Part shown: positions 34,568 to 45,965 of the stretch, one piece after another
Position numbering within the stretch: the stretch's first letter is position 1
Layout: each line of letters begins with the position of its first letter
Assembly: GCA_026413225.1 (NCBI GenBank)
Contig: CM048572.1
Location: forward strand, 310,001-374,000
From: Otis tarda
Taxonomy: Eukaryota; Chordata; Aves; Otidiformes; Otididae
DNA: 64,000 nt
Direction of reading: 5' to 3'
Program-made: the position numbers and the translations under genes
The notes under the pieces: model-generated
Told to the model about the DNA's origin: nothing
Seen by the model: the letters and a program-made list of their open reading frames with translations, nothing else
Database searches by the model: none

Positions 34568-36350
34568 TTTTTGCATGGAAAAGGCCCTTGAGCAAGTGAC
34601 TTTAAAGGAACAGATGCTCTGTCCTTCCAGAGGCCCTTGCAGGTCCTAGGGAAATAAAGCCATACTTCTTATCCAGAGAATCTGAAGCTGGGTATAACCA
34701 GACCAGTGTCATCTTCGGAGGCCAGTTTGTTCTACTGTTTTGTTGTTTTAGTAAGTTTGTTCCAAATTATTTTCCTGAGTCTGGCGCAAATTTTGCCAGA
34801 CTTCTAGCCTTGCTCTGAAGACGGGAAGCGCTAGAGTTTTTAACAACGAAGGAGATTAAGAACTTCAGAGCAGAAGTGTGCTGTTATCTTTTGCAGCTTC
34901 TACTTGAGAGAGAGCATAACAGCTTTCTGCAGTGCTGAAAGAGGAAAGAAATCAATCTGGGGCAGATTCGCTCTCTGAAACCTTGAGCATAGCCCAACAT
35001 TTATCTGCAGCCAAAAGGATTTCTCAAGTGGAATGCTTAGGCCAGCACAACTGTAGCTCTCAAGGGCACGTATTCTGAGAAGTCACTTTAAGATCAGTAT
35101 TTTGATGTTGAAATTTGAGGGAGAGATTACAATGGGAGATTAAGGTCTTCTCCCTAGAGTACTTCCTCTATAATGAGTTAAGAAGAGATGTGAAGAGATT
35201 ATATACCATTGGGTTTTGAAGTAAACTGTTTTTATTTTTTTATTATTCTCCTGGCCTGAGAATTCTGATTCCCCATGACACGCGTCTGGAAGGTGATATG
35301 GTGCTTAAAAGCTCAGGTGCCTGTGGAGTTCACATGAAATGTAACCAATCAGACAGACCACGTTCCAGATTTTCATGTTTGTGCCTGAATTGCAATAGTA
35401 CATGATTCTCACATGGCATGAGGAGCCCCGAGATGAGATCTTAACTCTTTCTTTGGTCTTTATGTTTTGCAGAGGGTGTATAGCCTTCCTTTCTTGTTTT
35501 TCTGCAGGGGGCCATGCCTTTGGAATAAGCTTGTTCTGTGGAAAAATTGTGCCAGCCCTGCTTCAAATATGCTCTAGGCCACTCTTTGTGAGACAGCATT
35601 GCTTGTAACACCCGTTTGTTCTTCCAAATTAACAAATGTGAACTCTGGCTTTCCATAGGTTCTTGTTTGTAGTGGCCAACGTAAAAGCTGTGCCCAAATT
35701 GAGTGCAGGTGCCTTTTCAAACAGCTTTGAAAAGTTGGGGACAACTGCACTATGTCATTTACTCAGGTTGCAACATGATGAAAGACGCTTTCCAGCCTTT
35801 TACCTTTTCTTCTGTATAAATCTTTCCTGTTCCATGCAGAAGGTGGGAAAGAGGCAGAGGGCTTTTTCTGCATTCTTCTGTCACCCAACAGTGATAAAGT
35901 GAGCAGCTAAGATTCCAGGGGGAATTTGGGGAAAGTCACTCTGGCCTTCTACCATGCACAGTAAACAACACTGAATGAGTCAATTGTGCTCCCCCTCAAC
36001 CTGAAGTGTTTTTCAGAGTATTATTTTCTTAATTACTGAAGTATAATTATTTATGGGGGGTTTTTTTGTGCAAACTTGCCTTTTCTTTCCTAGTTTGGGG
36101 GTTTGTGCATGTCATACTCCGTTCTATTTATGACTACTGCCTCCCCTAACAGTACCACTCTTATTTTCTCTCAAATACCTTGAGGAAATTGTTTTTCACA
36201 CTTGCTAGTTTTTGGTCTTCAGAAGTGATATATTCTTGAATAGAAATGTTTCATCAGAGCTGGAGAATGTGTGTCCCTGAATCTGAGATGGATACTTTTC
36301 ATCCCAAGCTAAATCTTGCCTTGCAAATCCAAGCTGTGCTTAAAAACAAA
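34568..36350. other. 1.8 kb without recognisable gene or repeat
   Basis: AT-rich, apparently unique sequence with only short ORFs (35402-35608 plus, 35441-35656 minus, 35663-35902 plus) lacking recognisable domains. Its right edge is the truncated 3' end of ERV copy 2. I looked for C-terminal DRC1 exons on the minus strand here and could not identify any. Confidence 0.4.
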
Positions 36351-36417
36351 GTTTTCTTTTAACCCCTTCTCTCAGTCCCCCCTTTTCTAGGAAATTAGTA
36401 AATTCTTTTATTACGTT

Positions 36418-37800
36418 TTAATATGACGTCTCCCTCTCCAGCACTTTCTCAAAATATTTGTCGAACTCAAGGCTTTGTTGTAATTGGTTTTTCTTCCAAT
36501 CACTATAGGAACTTCCTGTATTCTGAAAACACCTGAGGCCACATCGAATCACCATGCAAAGAATTATGATCAGAACTGTGATTATGATTGCCGCGATAAA
36601 TAATTGCTTTAACCATGCTAAGTTTGGCAACCAAGAGGTTAGTTTCTCCCATAAGTCAGAAAAGCCCCAGGAGGTGTCATCCCTGGTTATCTCGTGGAAA
36701 ATTTTAGTCTGTTCCCAGATTCCTGACAAGTCCCTTTCTACCCTTTGTTCTTGATCTACATATGTACAACAATGTTTGCCTATGGCAGTACACAACCCCT
36801 TTGCTGGGCAAACAACATATCCAAACTTAATCTATTCTGGATTACCATTTTCTTTAGAGATGAAGTTTCCTCTTGGAGGGCCTGAATTGCATCCCTTGTC
36901 GTGGTGCCGAGAGCTTCCATAGTAGCTGAAATATTCACTAGTGCCTTCTCTAATTCACTCACTCCCAACCATGGAATAAACCACCTTGCAAAGCTATGAA
37001 AACCAGTGGGCCTGTCTGTCAAGGGGTTGCTGCCACGTCTGTGCCTAAAGGATCGCATGTATGTGCGTAGGAATTTTGATGTGTTGAGGTGCGTTAGGTT
37101 TCTTCTAACAATAATATTTGGTACTATAATCCCCATAGTGCACCGACCAGCCCAATGCAATGGTAAAACTTTATACCCTGTACGCCCACAAATCCAATAC
37201 CAACCACGCGGGGTGGGGAGCCTGATCACTGTGATGTTTTCAGTCCATGTCGCCCACCAGTTAGCGATTGACGTTGTCTGCGGCCACTGGGGGCTTTCAT
37301 TTTCTGAGGCAGGGGCTGGCGTGGGAGAGATGAAGTCTAATAATCCCGGAACACATTTAGTACAGTTGGGGTATTGTCCTACAAATGTTGCAGTGCTACA
37401 TCACGTATCGAGGTGCCCCAAGCTACAACTACAGTTTGTTACCCGTGAATCAAAATTGCCGGGCCTCAGTCCATTTGAATCACACTCCATACCTTCATTC
37501 TGCAAATTGTCACACCTTCGGCTACACGTTGTACTTTGGGTTTCATCCCCCAGATTTAGGTCTATTTGCCAATCAAGATCCCCCGGTCTTACATTTTTAG
37601 ATCATTAAAAAGGGTGCTGTGATCGGGTTTGGGGTCTGGGAAGATTATAGCTGTCACGGGGTGTCCACTTTCCGTGTTCCTCGGTAAGTGAGAGTACAAC
37701 CAGCAATCAGACAGATTCATGACCTTAGCGACCTTTTCATGAAGCTGCAAAAATGTGTTATCCTCCCATGCCCCGACTCCCTTCATCAGAATAGTGATAG
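36418..37800 (-). pseudogene. env: ERV2 env, gammaretroviral type, frame-broken
   Basis: From about 37800 the minus strand reads a short leader and SU start (to a stop at about 37589). SU is then broken until an open frame at 37229-36780 that holds the TM N-terminus with heptad repeats and the immunosuppressive-type region (about 36860-36800). After a further break near 36785, the frame 36795-36418 carries the CX6CC loop (CTAIGKHCC), a membrane anchor of about 25 residues (about 36600-36530) and a cytoplasmic tail. Known of the family: SU binds receptor and TM fuses membranes. Here SU is not continuous, so the product cannot form. Confidence 0.8.
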
Positions 37801-37859
37801 TGGTTAATGCTGCGAAAACACGAGTTACGAGTTTTTGAGGCTGTACTTGTGTGACCCTC

Positions 37860-40800
37860 CATGTAGACTTGGGTGCTCTTTTTACCTTAGTGTGGTGTAT
37901 CCAGGCATTTTGCTCCTTGATCTTGATTGCTGTAAAGGAGGTGAGGAGTACCTGGTACGGTCCTTCCCACTGCGGTTCCAGGGTTTTCTCTGTAAGAGAC
38001 TTTACATATACGTAATCTCCAGGTTGTATATCATGCACAGGTTCATCTAGACCTCTTCCTCGGGTCCCAATCACATGCTTTCTGATTTTATTAATCTGTT
38101 TGCCCAATGCCACCACGTAGGAAGTCATAATTTCGTCCCCAGTTTGCATGGATATCCTCTTTTGTATCTCATAGGGTCACCCATACAAAATTTCAAAGGG
38201 CTTCTTTCAAAGTCCTTCTCTCGCCCTTGGTCTCGTTCGTATACGCAAAAGGGCTAAAGGGAGAGACTGAGGCCATGTCAGGTTCGCTTCTTGTCCCAAT
38301 TTTACAATTTGCTGTTTGATTAAGTGGTTCATTTTCTCCACTTGACTGGGGGCGATAGGGGGTATGAAGTTGCCAATCTATTCCCAAATGGTGGCTAATT
38401 TGTTGTACTATTTTTGAGACAAAGTGTGGTCTTCTGTCAGAGGATATGGTTGCTGGAACCCCAAAGCATGGTATAATCTCTTGTACCAATACTTTAGTTA
38501 CCTCCCGGGCTTTAGCTGTTCTGGTCGGAAATGCTTCTGGCCAACCTGAAAAGGTATTGGTTAATACCAGTAAAAACCGATACACCCCTTTTCTTGGAAG
38601 TTCTGTAAAATCAACATGCCATTGTTGTCCAGGCCCATTGCCTTTCCCAATCTGGCCCATTTCTGGTTTGGGAGTATTTTTAGGAATAGTCTGGAGGCAA
38701 AGGTCACACTGTTGAGTCAGCTGTCTCACCGTGGTATATAAGTTTCTGGCTACAATTTCTCTTATTAAATGTTTATACAGACCCTCTGTTCCCCAATGCC
38801 TTTTTCTATATTCCTCCTGTATCAAGTGCCACAGTAAACAGGAGGGAATAATTAGTCTTCCCTGTGGGGTATATGCCCACCCTTCTTCATTATATGACCC
38901 TTCTAAGTCTGTGATAAGTTTCCGATCTTCCTTGGTATATTCTGGCTTACCTTCTAGAGAGATTTGCCTATCAGGAATCAGAGCCCCTTCTATTTTTACC
39001 TTGCCTATGCAGAATCTCTTCTGCATATTTGATATTTTTCCCTTGAGGGGTCAATAGTCCTCTCTCTTTCCAAATTGCTCCATGTGCGTGCACAACTCCG
39101 AAGACATATTTCGAGTCTGTATAAATGTTCACAACCTTGCCCTGGGCCAGTTCCAAGGCTCGGGTTAGGGCAATTATTTCTGCCTTCTGTGCGGAGGTGT
39201 TCATGGGCAAAGGCCCTGATTCTATTACCTCTTGACTGGTGGTGATGGCATATCCCGCATGTCGATTGCCATTTAAGACATAACTGCTCCCATCTGTGAA
39301 CCAGTTTTCCCCGTTTTCCATGGGGCTGTCCCTCAGGTCTGGGCGGCTTGCGCATGTTGCTTCAATGGTTTCCAAACAGTCATGATGCACCGGTTCTTCT
39401 GTGTTCCCGCTGAGAAAAGAAGCTGGGTTAACAATGTTAGTGACTATAATTTCCACGTCGTCCTGTTCTACCAATACAGCTTGATATCTCAGGAATCTTT
39501 GTGGAGAGAGCCAGTGCCCACCCTTTGCTTCCAGTACTGCTGATACTGCATGGGACACCAAAACAGTCATTTTCTGGCCCAGGGTAAACTTTTGGGCTTC
39601 CTGTATGTTTAATATCACGGCTGCAACCGCCTGTAGGCATCCAGGCCAACCCTTTGCAGTGGTGTCTAACTGCTTAGAGATGTAGGCAACTGCCCGTCGA
39701 TATGGACCCAGATCTTGTGTTAATATTCCCAGGGCAATGCCCTGCTTCTCATGGGAGAAAAGAAGAAACGGCTTACTCACATCTGGGAGTCCTAAGGCTG
39801 GGGCCGACATCAAAGCCTTCTTCAGTAGCTCAAAGGCTCGTTCAGTCTCCTTGTTCCACTCAAGATACTTCTGCTCGGTGGCTATCAGTGCATACAGTGG
39901 TTTAACAAGCAGTCCATAATTATAGATCCACAATCGGCACCACCCCGTCATTCCCAGAAAAGTCCGTAACTCCTTTACTGTCTGAGGTCTCTGAGTTTGG
40001 CATATCGCCTCTTTGCGGGCCTGTCCCAAAGTTCTTTGTCCCGCACTAATCTCATAACCCAAATAATTCACTTTGCGCTGCATTACCTGGGCCTTTTTCT
40101 TGGACACCTGGTATCCTTGGAGTCCTAAGAAATTCAACAGACTCACCGTCCATGCCATACAGTCTTCCTCTGTGTTGGTAGCGATCAGGATGTCATCCAC
40201 ATACTGCAACAATTTTCCTTTCTCAGACGGGGCTTCCCAGGATTCCAGGTCTTTTGCAAGCTGATTGCCAAAAATGGTAGGACTATTCTTAAATCCTTGT
40301 GACAACACCGTCCAAGTGAGCTGGGTCTTCCGACCACTTTTAGGATTTTCCCATTTGAATGCAAACAATTTTTGACTGGTTTCGTGGAGAGGGAGGCAAA
40401 AGAAAGCATCCTTCAAATCTAAAAGAGTAAACCAAATCAGTTCAGGTGTCAACACAGTCAGTAGGGTATATGGATTCGCCACTACTGGGTAGAGGTCTTC
40501 AGTTGTCTTATTCACTGCCCGTAAGTCTTGGACCACCCGATATGACCCATCAGGTTTCCGAACAGGTAATATAGGGGTATTGAATTCTGACTCACACTCC
40601 TTTCATAGTCCTAACTGTAGAAATTTTTCTATCACCAGCCGGATTCCTTCCCTATCTTCCTTCTTTAGGGGATATTGTTTAACTCTTACCAGTCGTTGGC
40701 CTTCCTTAATTCTAACTTCGACAGGTGGAGCACTTTTTGCTCTTCCAGGTACGTCGGTAGCCCATACTCCGGGATACACTTGGTTTAGGATTTCCTCATT

Positions 40801-41204
40801 AATTTTTCCTTCTGAGGAGAGACTAGTTAGGGTTGGACTTAATATCTGAACATATTGTTGATCTTTTACCTCCAGAGTAATTTCTCCTTTTTCAAATGTG
40901 ATTTTTGCTCCCAATTGTTCCAACAAATCTCTTCCCAACAGTGCTTTTGGGGAGTTGGGGATATATTTTTGTGGATGCCCCATTGTTTTCCCAGTTTGTA
41001 TTCTAAAGGCTTACAAAAATATGCCTTTTCACTTTGGCCAGTCGCCCCTTTTACCATAACATAATCGTTTCCCAGAGGCATCAAAGCTTGATTCAATACC
41101 GAGTATGTTGCCCCTGTATCTAATGAGAATTCTACTTCTTCTTGTTTTTCCCCCAGCTTAATTACAACCAGGTGATCTGCTAGGGTAGATCCCCCAGGTT
41201 CCCA
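37860..41204 (-). pseudogene. pol: ERV2 pro-pol: protease, RT, RNase H (truncated), integrase
   Basis: It continues in the gag frame after the stop at 41207-41205. Protease has DTGA near 41120. A break near 40985 shifts frame, and a stop lies near 40602. The long open frame 40536-38971 holds RT with LSQGFKNSP and YVDD (near 40205-40190) and RNase H with TDGSSY and TDSKY. The RNase H C-terminus, including the last catalytic aspartate region present in copy 1, is deleted: the frame passes from YAEEIL to integrase-proximal sequence within a few codons. Integrase (39026-38193) has the HHCC finger, [12 protein letters not shown] and a glutamate in SGENE, then a frame break near 38330. The C-terminal domain lies in 38149-37860. 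Confidence 0.88.
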
Positions 41205-42555
41205 TCAGTCTTCCCCTATGTGGGCTGTTGTTCTTCCTCTTTGAGCCCTTTGGCCTTCTTTTTTATTCTTTAGGCATTCTCTCTTCCAGTGACCGTACTT
41301 CTCACAGAAAGCACACTGATTTTTACCCACCCAGGGCAGGTCCCGTTTAGTCCCTCTTCCCCCTTCTTCCCGGATAACAGCTATCAGCTTCTTTTGCCCT
41401 CGCCTATATTCTTCCTCTCTGTTACTAAATGCTCTCCATGCTTCATCCAGCAGCACTTCTAAATTCCTGCTTTCTGTGGGGCGTAATTTCTGAAGTTTGC
41501 ACCTTAAATCTCCTGTGGATTGACCCAAGAATAGGGAGACTAGTTGTTTAATTCCTACCTCTGATCCAGGATCCAGCGGTGTGTTGCGGCACATCACATC
41601 CCTCAGTCGATCCAGGAATTTGGATGGGGACTCGGAAAGACTTTGCTTAACTGCATATAAAGCTGACCAATTTACAGTTTTGCGGATTGCCTTCTCCATT
41701 CCCTTTGAAATCCATTCCTGATACTCCTGCAATCTTTTCATATGTGCGGATCTATTGACATCCCACTTTGCATCTCGGAGGGGAAATGTTCCTTAATGTC
41801 CCCTCCTGTGACTTTATAATAGCCTTCGGCCAGATTCCCTGCTGTCCTTAAAACTAGCTGCTTCTCTGTCTCAGTCAGATATTCCAATAATAATTGTATA
41901 TAATTTCAATCAGGATTGTGTTGTCTTACAATAAATTCGAAATATTTAGTTACACTTACTGGGTCACTTCTATAATCTTTTGCAATCTTTTCCACTCCCC
42001 TAGGTCAGCAGTAGAAAAGGGTACTTTAATTAACGTCGTCCCACCATCCGGCCCCACCGCCTCCCGGAGAGGTGCTTGCAAAACTGTTGGAGCGGATTTC
42101 TTCCTGGTACGGGAAGATACGGGGCTGTCCGGGGGGGTTCTGTCGGAGTCCGCATCCTGTTCCTGTGGTCGAGGGGGAGGCTTAAACAAGTCAGTTAAAT
42201 CTTGTTCTGATGCCTGGTGAATTTTATCTGTCTTAGTACATCTTTGTCCAATGCTACATGCAGAACAACACCGCCTCAGTTTACCTCTGAGCTCCTTGTT
42301 GTTTTCTCACTCAAGCGCAAGTACCATAGGGTCCTGTGGGGGAACCATTCCACAGTCCCTTTGCCACTCTGGGTGGTTTCGGAGCGTGAAAAACATATCT
42401 GCATACGAAACCTTGTCCCATTTCCCTTCTCTTCTTAAAAACAACATCAGTTGTAAAAGGGTGATAAGGGTCTTCTTACTTTCCATTCCTCCAGTCCCAA
42501 CAATATCTTTCCAGTGAGCAAGTACACAACCTAGAGGACTTTTCTTTTATATTCC
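41205..42555 (-). pseudogene. gag: ERV2 gag: matrix, proline-rich region, capsid, nucleocapsid
   Basis: Near 42530 the minus strand reads LAHWKDI, resembling the start of gammaretroviral matrix, but I see no good upstream start codon. Matrix runs to a stop near 42305. A proline-rich p12-like region (KPPPRPQEQD, TPPDSPVS) covers about 42189-42060 and capsid starts near 42000. After stops at about 41950 and 41770, the open frame 41741-41205 gives the capsid C-terminus (EFLDRL-type major homology; here FLDRLRDVMCRNTPLDP) and one intact CCHC knuckle, CAFCEKYGHWKREC. It ends in a single TGA (41207-41205), with protease following in the same frame. Confidence 0.85.
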
Positions 42556-43899
42556 TCCACTCTGACCCCCTCCCATATTTACTGATTTATTCTCTGATCC
42601 CGTCTTTGCTCCGTGTCCAGCAACTCAGTTGCTGTACCACCCCTTCCCCAGAGTCTGACGGGTGCTGCCACTCCCCCAGAATCCGACTGGGCAACTACTT
42701 CCTCTTTTCCCTCAGTCTGACTTCCTCTTTTCCAGCATACACATACACAGCCCTCTCTTTACTCACCTAGGACACTCAAAATTCCAGCCAAACACTACCC
42801 ACAACTTTTCACTACAACACTTACACTCTGGAACAAATACAGGTTTACAAGAGTTATCGTGGTGTAAAGGACACCATTCAGGACTGTCGGGGTCCCACCA
42901 CAAGGGAACAAAGGAATCTACAATGACAAAACACAATAAACTACTACCGTGGTTACAAACACACACTTTGGATCCAATTCAATCTTCGCACACAAACAAT
43001 ACAACTCACACAGAAAATCATCTCTCACACTTCTATGTAAGCTCTCTTCGTGCCTGCATACAAAGGTACTCACAGTGTCCACACTCTCACGGACATCCAC
43101 ACACTCAAGTGGTCACACAGTCATACAAGAAATTTCGGAAAGAGGAAAGTCCCCTTGCTTTCTAGCCCACCTCAGAAGAATCTGGGCGGCTAGGGGCAGC
43201 TGGACAGACCTCACGCCACACACGCAGTCGCAGCTTTGCTCAGATTCCTGGGACTCACTCACGCTCTCACAACACAGGCATTTACACCATAGAAGGTCCC
43301 TCACACAACACAGAATTTTACCACGTAGCATAGAAGATCACACACACAAAAATCCTTCACACAAACACTATGGTTCAACAAGTTCAAACCAGTAGCCAAT
43401 ACCAAATGCCCTATTACGACAGCCAGAAATCAATACTGGCAAAACACGGACTCACTCGATCTACTAGATCACTAGTGGCCGCTCTATCGGTCAGCGAGTC
43501 CCCAGTTGGCACCCCAAACCAAAGTTACAAGAGGCCCACTTACCCTTTTCCTGCTTCTCATATACCGATCATCAGCAGGTCCATCCTGGCTCCCAAGAAT
43601 GGGATGCAGCGGTTACCTCGGAGCGAGTCCCAGTTGGCGCCCCAAACCAACCAACCTGGGTACACACCCAACGGGGACTATGCTGTACGCCAGACGTCTC
43701 TGTGCAATTTACCAGCTGCCCCGGCCACGCGTACAACTTACAGGCCCCTCCGTTAAACATACCGTTTGGTACGGGCTTCAGGAGGTTGTTGTCTGCTCCC
43801 ATGGTGAGCGGCTGGCAGCGGAGGCTCCTCCGAGGAAAGTGCTCGGGGCACGCCTAGGAGCTTCCGCTCCACAGCTGCTCCCGTAGCCAAGCAGAGAGC
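42556..43899 (-). other. ERV2 5' leader between primer site and gag
   Basis: This is 1.3 kb, long for a gammaretroviral leader. It contains a segment resembling the antisense LTR-like element at 25391 (43130-43240), and a direct repeat of GCGAGTCC/CAGTTGGC/CCCCAAACCA (43494-43521 and 43623-43649, 101 bp between them). On the minus strand it also has a small cysteine-rich open frame (42966-42763, nine cysteines in 67 codons, including ECKCC). I do not recognise that frame. ORFs on the plus strand here (42662-43886) are C-rich leader read backwards. Confidence 0.5.
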
Positions 43900-43917
43900 C
43901 TCCTGCCTGGCTCGCCA
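43900..43917 (-). promoter_or_regulatory. Primer binding site, tRNA-Arg-like
   Basis: On the minus strand TGGCGAGCCAGGCAGGAG begins 3 nt after the LTR end. It matches the complement of the 3' end of vertebrate tRNA-Arg(ACG) (CTCCTGGCTGGCTCG plus CCA) at 17 of 18 positions, as I recall that tRNA. It would prime minus-strand DNA synthesis. Confidence 0.7.
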
Positions 43918-43920
43918 AAC

Positions 43921-44227
43921 TGATGTGTGGAAAACGAACTCCACAATCTGTAAGATTGTAAAGTAGGTATGTTTATTCAGCGCTGGGCAGCACGGGGAGT
44001 AGCCCCGCCAAAACCGTGTGCGCCTGACGCGGCAACTCACTTTGAATTTATACAACCAGGTGTTACATTTACATGAAGTTTCACCTATAGATATGCATGA
44101 TCTATCCTCGCTTCGTATTAAAATTAGTTCCAAGGGGCCATTTTCATAAACTCCCCCACCTGCGCTTGCGCAGTGCCTCCTGGTAGTGGTCGTCGGGGGT
44201 CGTGTTTTCTTTTAACCCCTTCTCTCA
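43921..44227 (-). mobile_element. ERV2 5' LTR, 307 bp
   Basis: On the minus strand it starts TGAGAGAAGGGGTTAAAAG and ends CCACACATCA, giving TGA/TCA termini. A TATA-like TATAAATT lies near 44050 and AATAAACATACC near 43977-43966. The R-U5 part matches the ERV1 3' LTR. Its first 24 bp recur after the 3' polypurine tract (36374-36351), which confirms the boundary. Confidence 0.85.
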
Positions 44228-44495
44228 AGATAATGTTAAGCCCAGGAAGAGAGAGGGGTGGGTTGAGGTTATCTTGTTCTCTGCCTCATTATCCTGCTAG
44301 TTTTAGTAATAAATGAATAGTTTTCCCCAGGTTGAGTCTGTTTTGCCTGCAACAGTGACTTTAAGGATTTCTCCCCCTCCTTATCTCAAACCTCGAGCCG
44401 TTTTTCTTATCTTACCTCTCCCTGTTCTCTCGGAGGGTGGGGGGAGTGAGAGAGAGACTGCGTAGTCTGGTCCCGATCTGGGCTGAACTACGACA
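44228..44495 (-). mobile_element. Family A LTR, truncated by ERV2
   Basis: It is the complement of the first 268 bp of the family A LTR (45966-47108). The outer end at 44495 is the complement of TGTCGTAGTTCAGCCC, and sequence is lost at AACATTATCT (44228), where the ERV2 5' LTR begins. The remainder of this LTR should lie on the far side of ERV2 but is not at 36350, so that flank was deleted. Confidence 0.85.
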
Positions 44496-44655
44496 GTGGT
44501 CCAAGGCCTCACTGTGGGCTGATGCCTCTGCACACCCCACCTCATCCTCCTCCGTTTTGTGCTTGCAGTCAGCTGCCAGGCTCTGGCTCTCCTCTCTGAA
44601 CTGCTCTTCTTGGTTGGCCAGTTTTGTTCTCAGGTTACTGAGCAAGCTCTGGAGC

Positions 44656-45519
44656 CTGGGGAGGGACAGCAAAGCTGGGCATCCCCGAAGAGACACCTTT
44701 GGGCATACCCAGCTTGTATGAAGGCTCTGGGACTTGGCACTGCTTATCTCCTAGTGACTACTCAGTGCCAAGGCCTGACTGACCCTGATGCAGCTGGCAC
44801 AGGTTGGCCATGGCCAACCTATTCAGAGTGCTCTGGGGATGGCCCGGCCCTGGGCTGACCCTTGCCCCTGCCCAGGGATGGGTTGGGAAAGAGCTCGTTG
44901 GCCTGTGCTAGGTGATGAGCTCCACAAAGAATGGAACGTGGGAGGTGATGGCAGGTAAGGCAGAGCCCATCTTCCAGGGATGCGATACAGGGAATTAATG
45001 GTCCACTAAATATTGCTTGATTTAGGAGACTAACTGTCTGCTAGAGAATGCGTAACAATTCTGTTTGCCTTGAAACTCACTTAAGCTTATCAGGGACTGG
45101 TATTTGTCAAGGACTAATATGTCTAGCAAAGGATGCAATGTTAGTTCCCCCACAAATTCAGTCAGAAGTTGGGAAACTGCTGAAATTACCAAGTGAAAGG
45201 AGAGCATGGGTGAATGACTAAAGTTCATCTAGAGGAAGATCAGATCCCTGAAGAAGTAAATGACCACCAGAGACAGATCTGAAATGCTAACGCAAGTCTT
45301 TTTTTAATAACCCCACCTCACTTATGCATGTGTATGTCTGTATTGTGCAATTCTATGGATATGTATACCTGCACCATATAAATTTTTGGAGAAATGTGCT
45401 GTCGGTGTGCGTGCTTTTGGAGGAGCGATCCCCCACGCACCCAGCGCGGAATAAACATGCCTGCTTTATAACTCTTTCCGAGTTGTAGAGTTTGATCTGC
45501 GTGTCAGATGGATTTTTAC
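44656..45519. other. DRC1-like intron with LTR
   Basis: It lies between the last two recognised exon remnants. The left part (44656-45000) has no recognised feature. The right part is the LTR ending at 45506, only 13 bp from the splice donor side of the 45520 exon. Confidence 0.5.
45018..45506 (+). mobile_element. LTR related to the class I ERV LTRs
   Basis: The 3' part is clear: TGGAGGAGCGATCCCCCACG, GGAATAAACATGCCTGCTTT and a TTCCGAGTTGTAGAGTTTGA end at GTGTCA, matching the R-U5 region of the ERV1 3' LTR (17670-17755). The 5' boundary is less sure; TTGATTTAGGAGAC near 45018 resembles the ERV1 LTR start. No target duplication was found. Confidence 0.65.
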
Positions 45520-45965
45520 CGGTTGATCTTCCTGTTCTGCCGGAAGCTCATGATGGTGTTCTCTTCATCCCACTTCTCACCTAAAGGTTGTACTCCAGCT
45601 TCTCCTGGTTCAGCTTTCGTCCGCTGGAGCAGGTTCTGGTGTTTCAAAAAACACAAAAACAAGTCGTGCCATGACCAAAGGCCACACTGTAGCCTGGATC
45701 CTACTGATCCTGCATCTCCAAACCCCATCTTCCCATGCACATTTCTCCAGCTAACCCCTGCCCACAGGGCCTCACGCATGGGTGAGTGATGAAGATGCCA
45801 GTTGCCCATAAGTACAAGCTACGGGGCCATGTCTGGGGAAAGGCAAATGGATCGAAGTTGTACCCAGCTTTCACTCAGTGGGGCACAAATTTTGGCCCCT
45901 CTCCTCAACCTAGCTGCTGATATACATGTCACTTTTAGGAACTGCATGTCTCTGAATTAACCAGG

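Larger units (their letters stand above)
36351..44227 (-). mobile_element. ERV copy 2: nearly full-length class I provirus, 3' LTR lost
   Basis: On the minus strand: 5' LTR (44227-43921), tRNA-Arg-like primer site (43917-43900), leader, gag (about 42555-41205), in-frame opal stop, pro-pol (41204 to about 37860), env (about 37800-36418), polypurine tract (about 36390-36376) and only the first 24 bp of the 3' LTR (36374-36351). The 5' LTR interrupts a family A LTR in antisense at 44228. It matches ERV copy 1 along gag, pol and R-U5. Internal lesions (stops, an RNase H deletion) show that it is inactive. Confidence 0.9.

Noticed and set aside
37006-37608. 200-codon plus-strand open frame
   Set aside because: It is the complement of the ERV2 env region and has no family resemblance.
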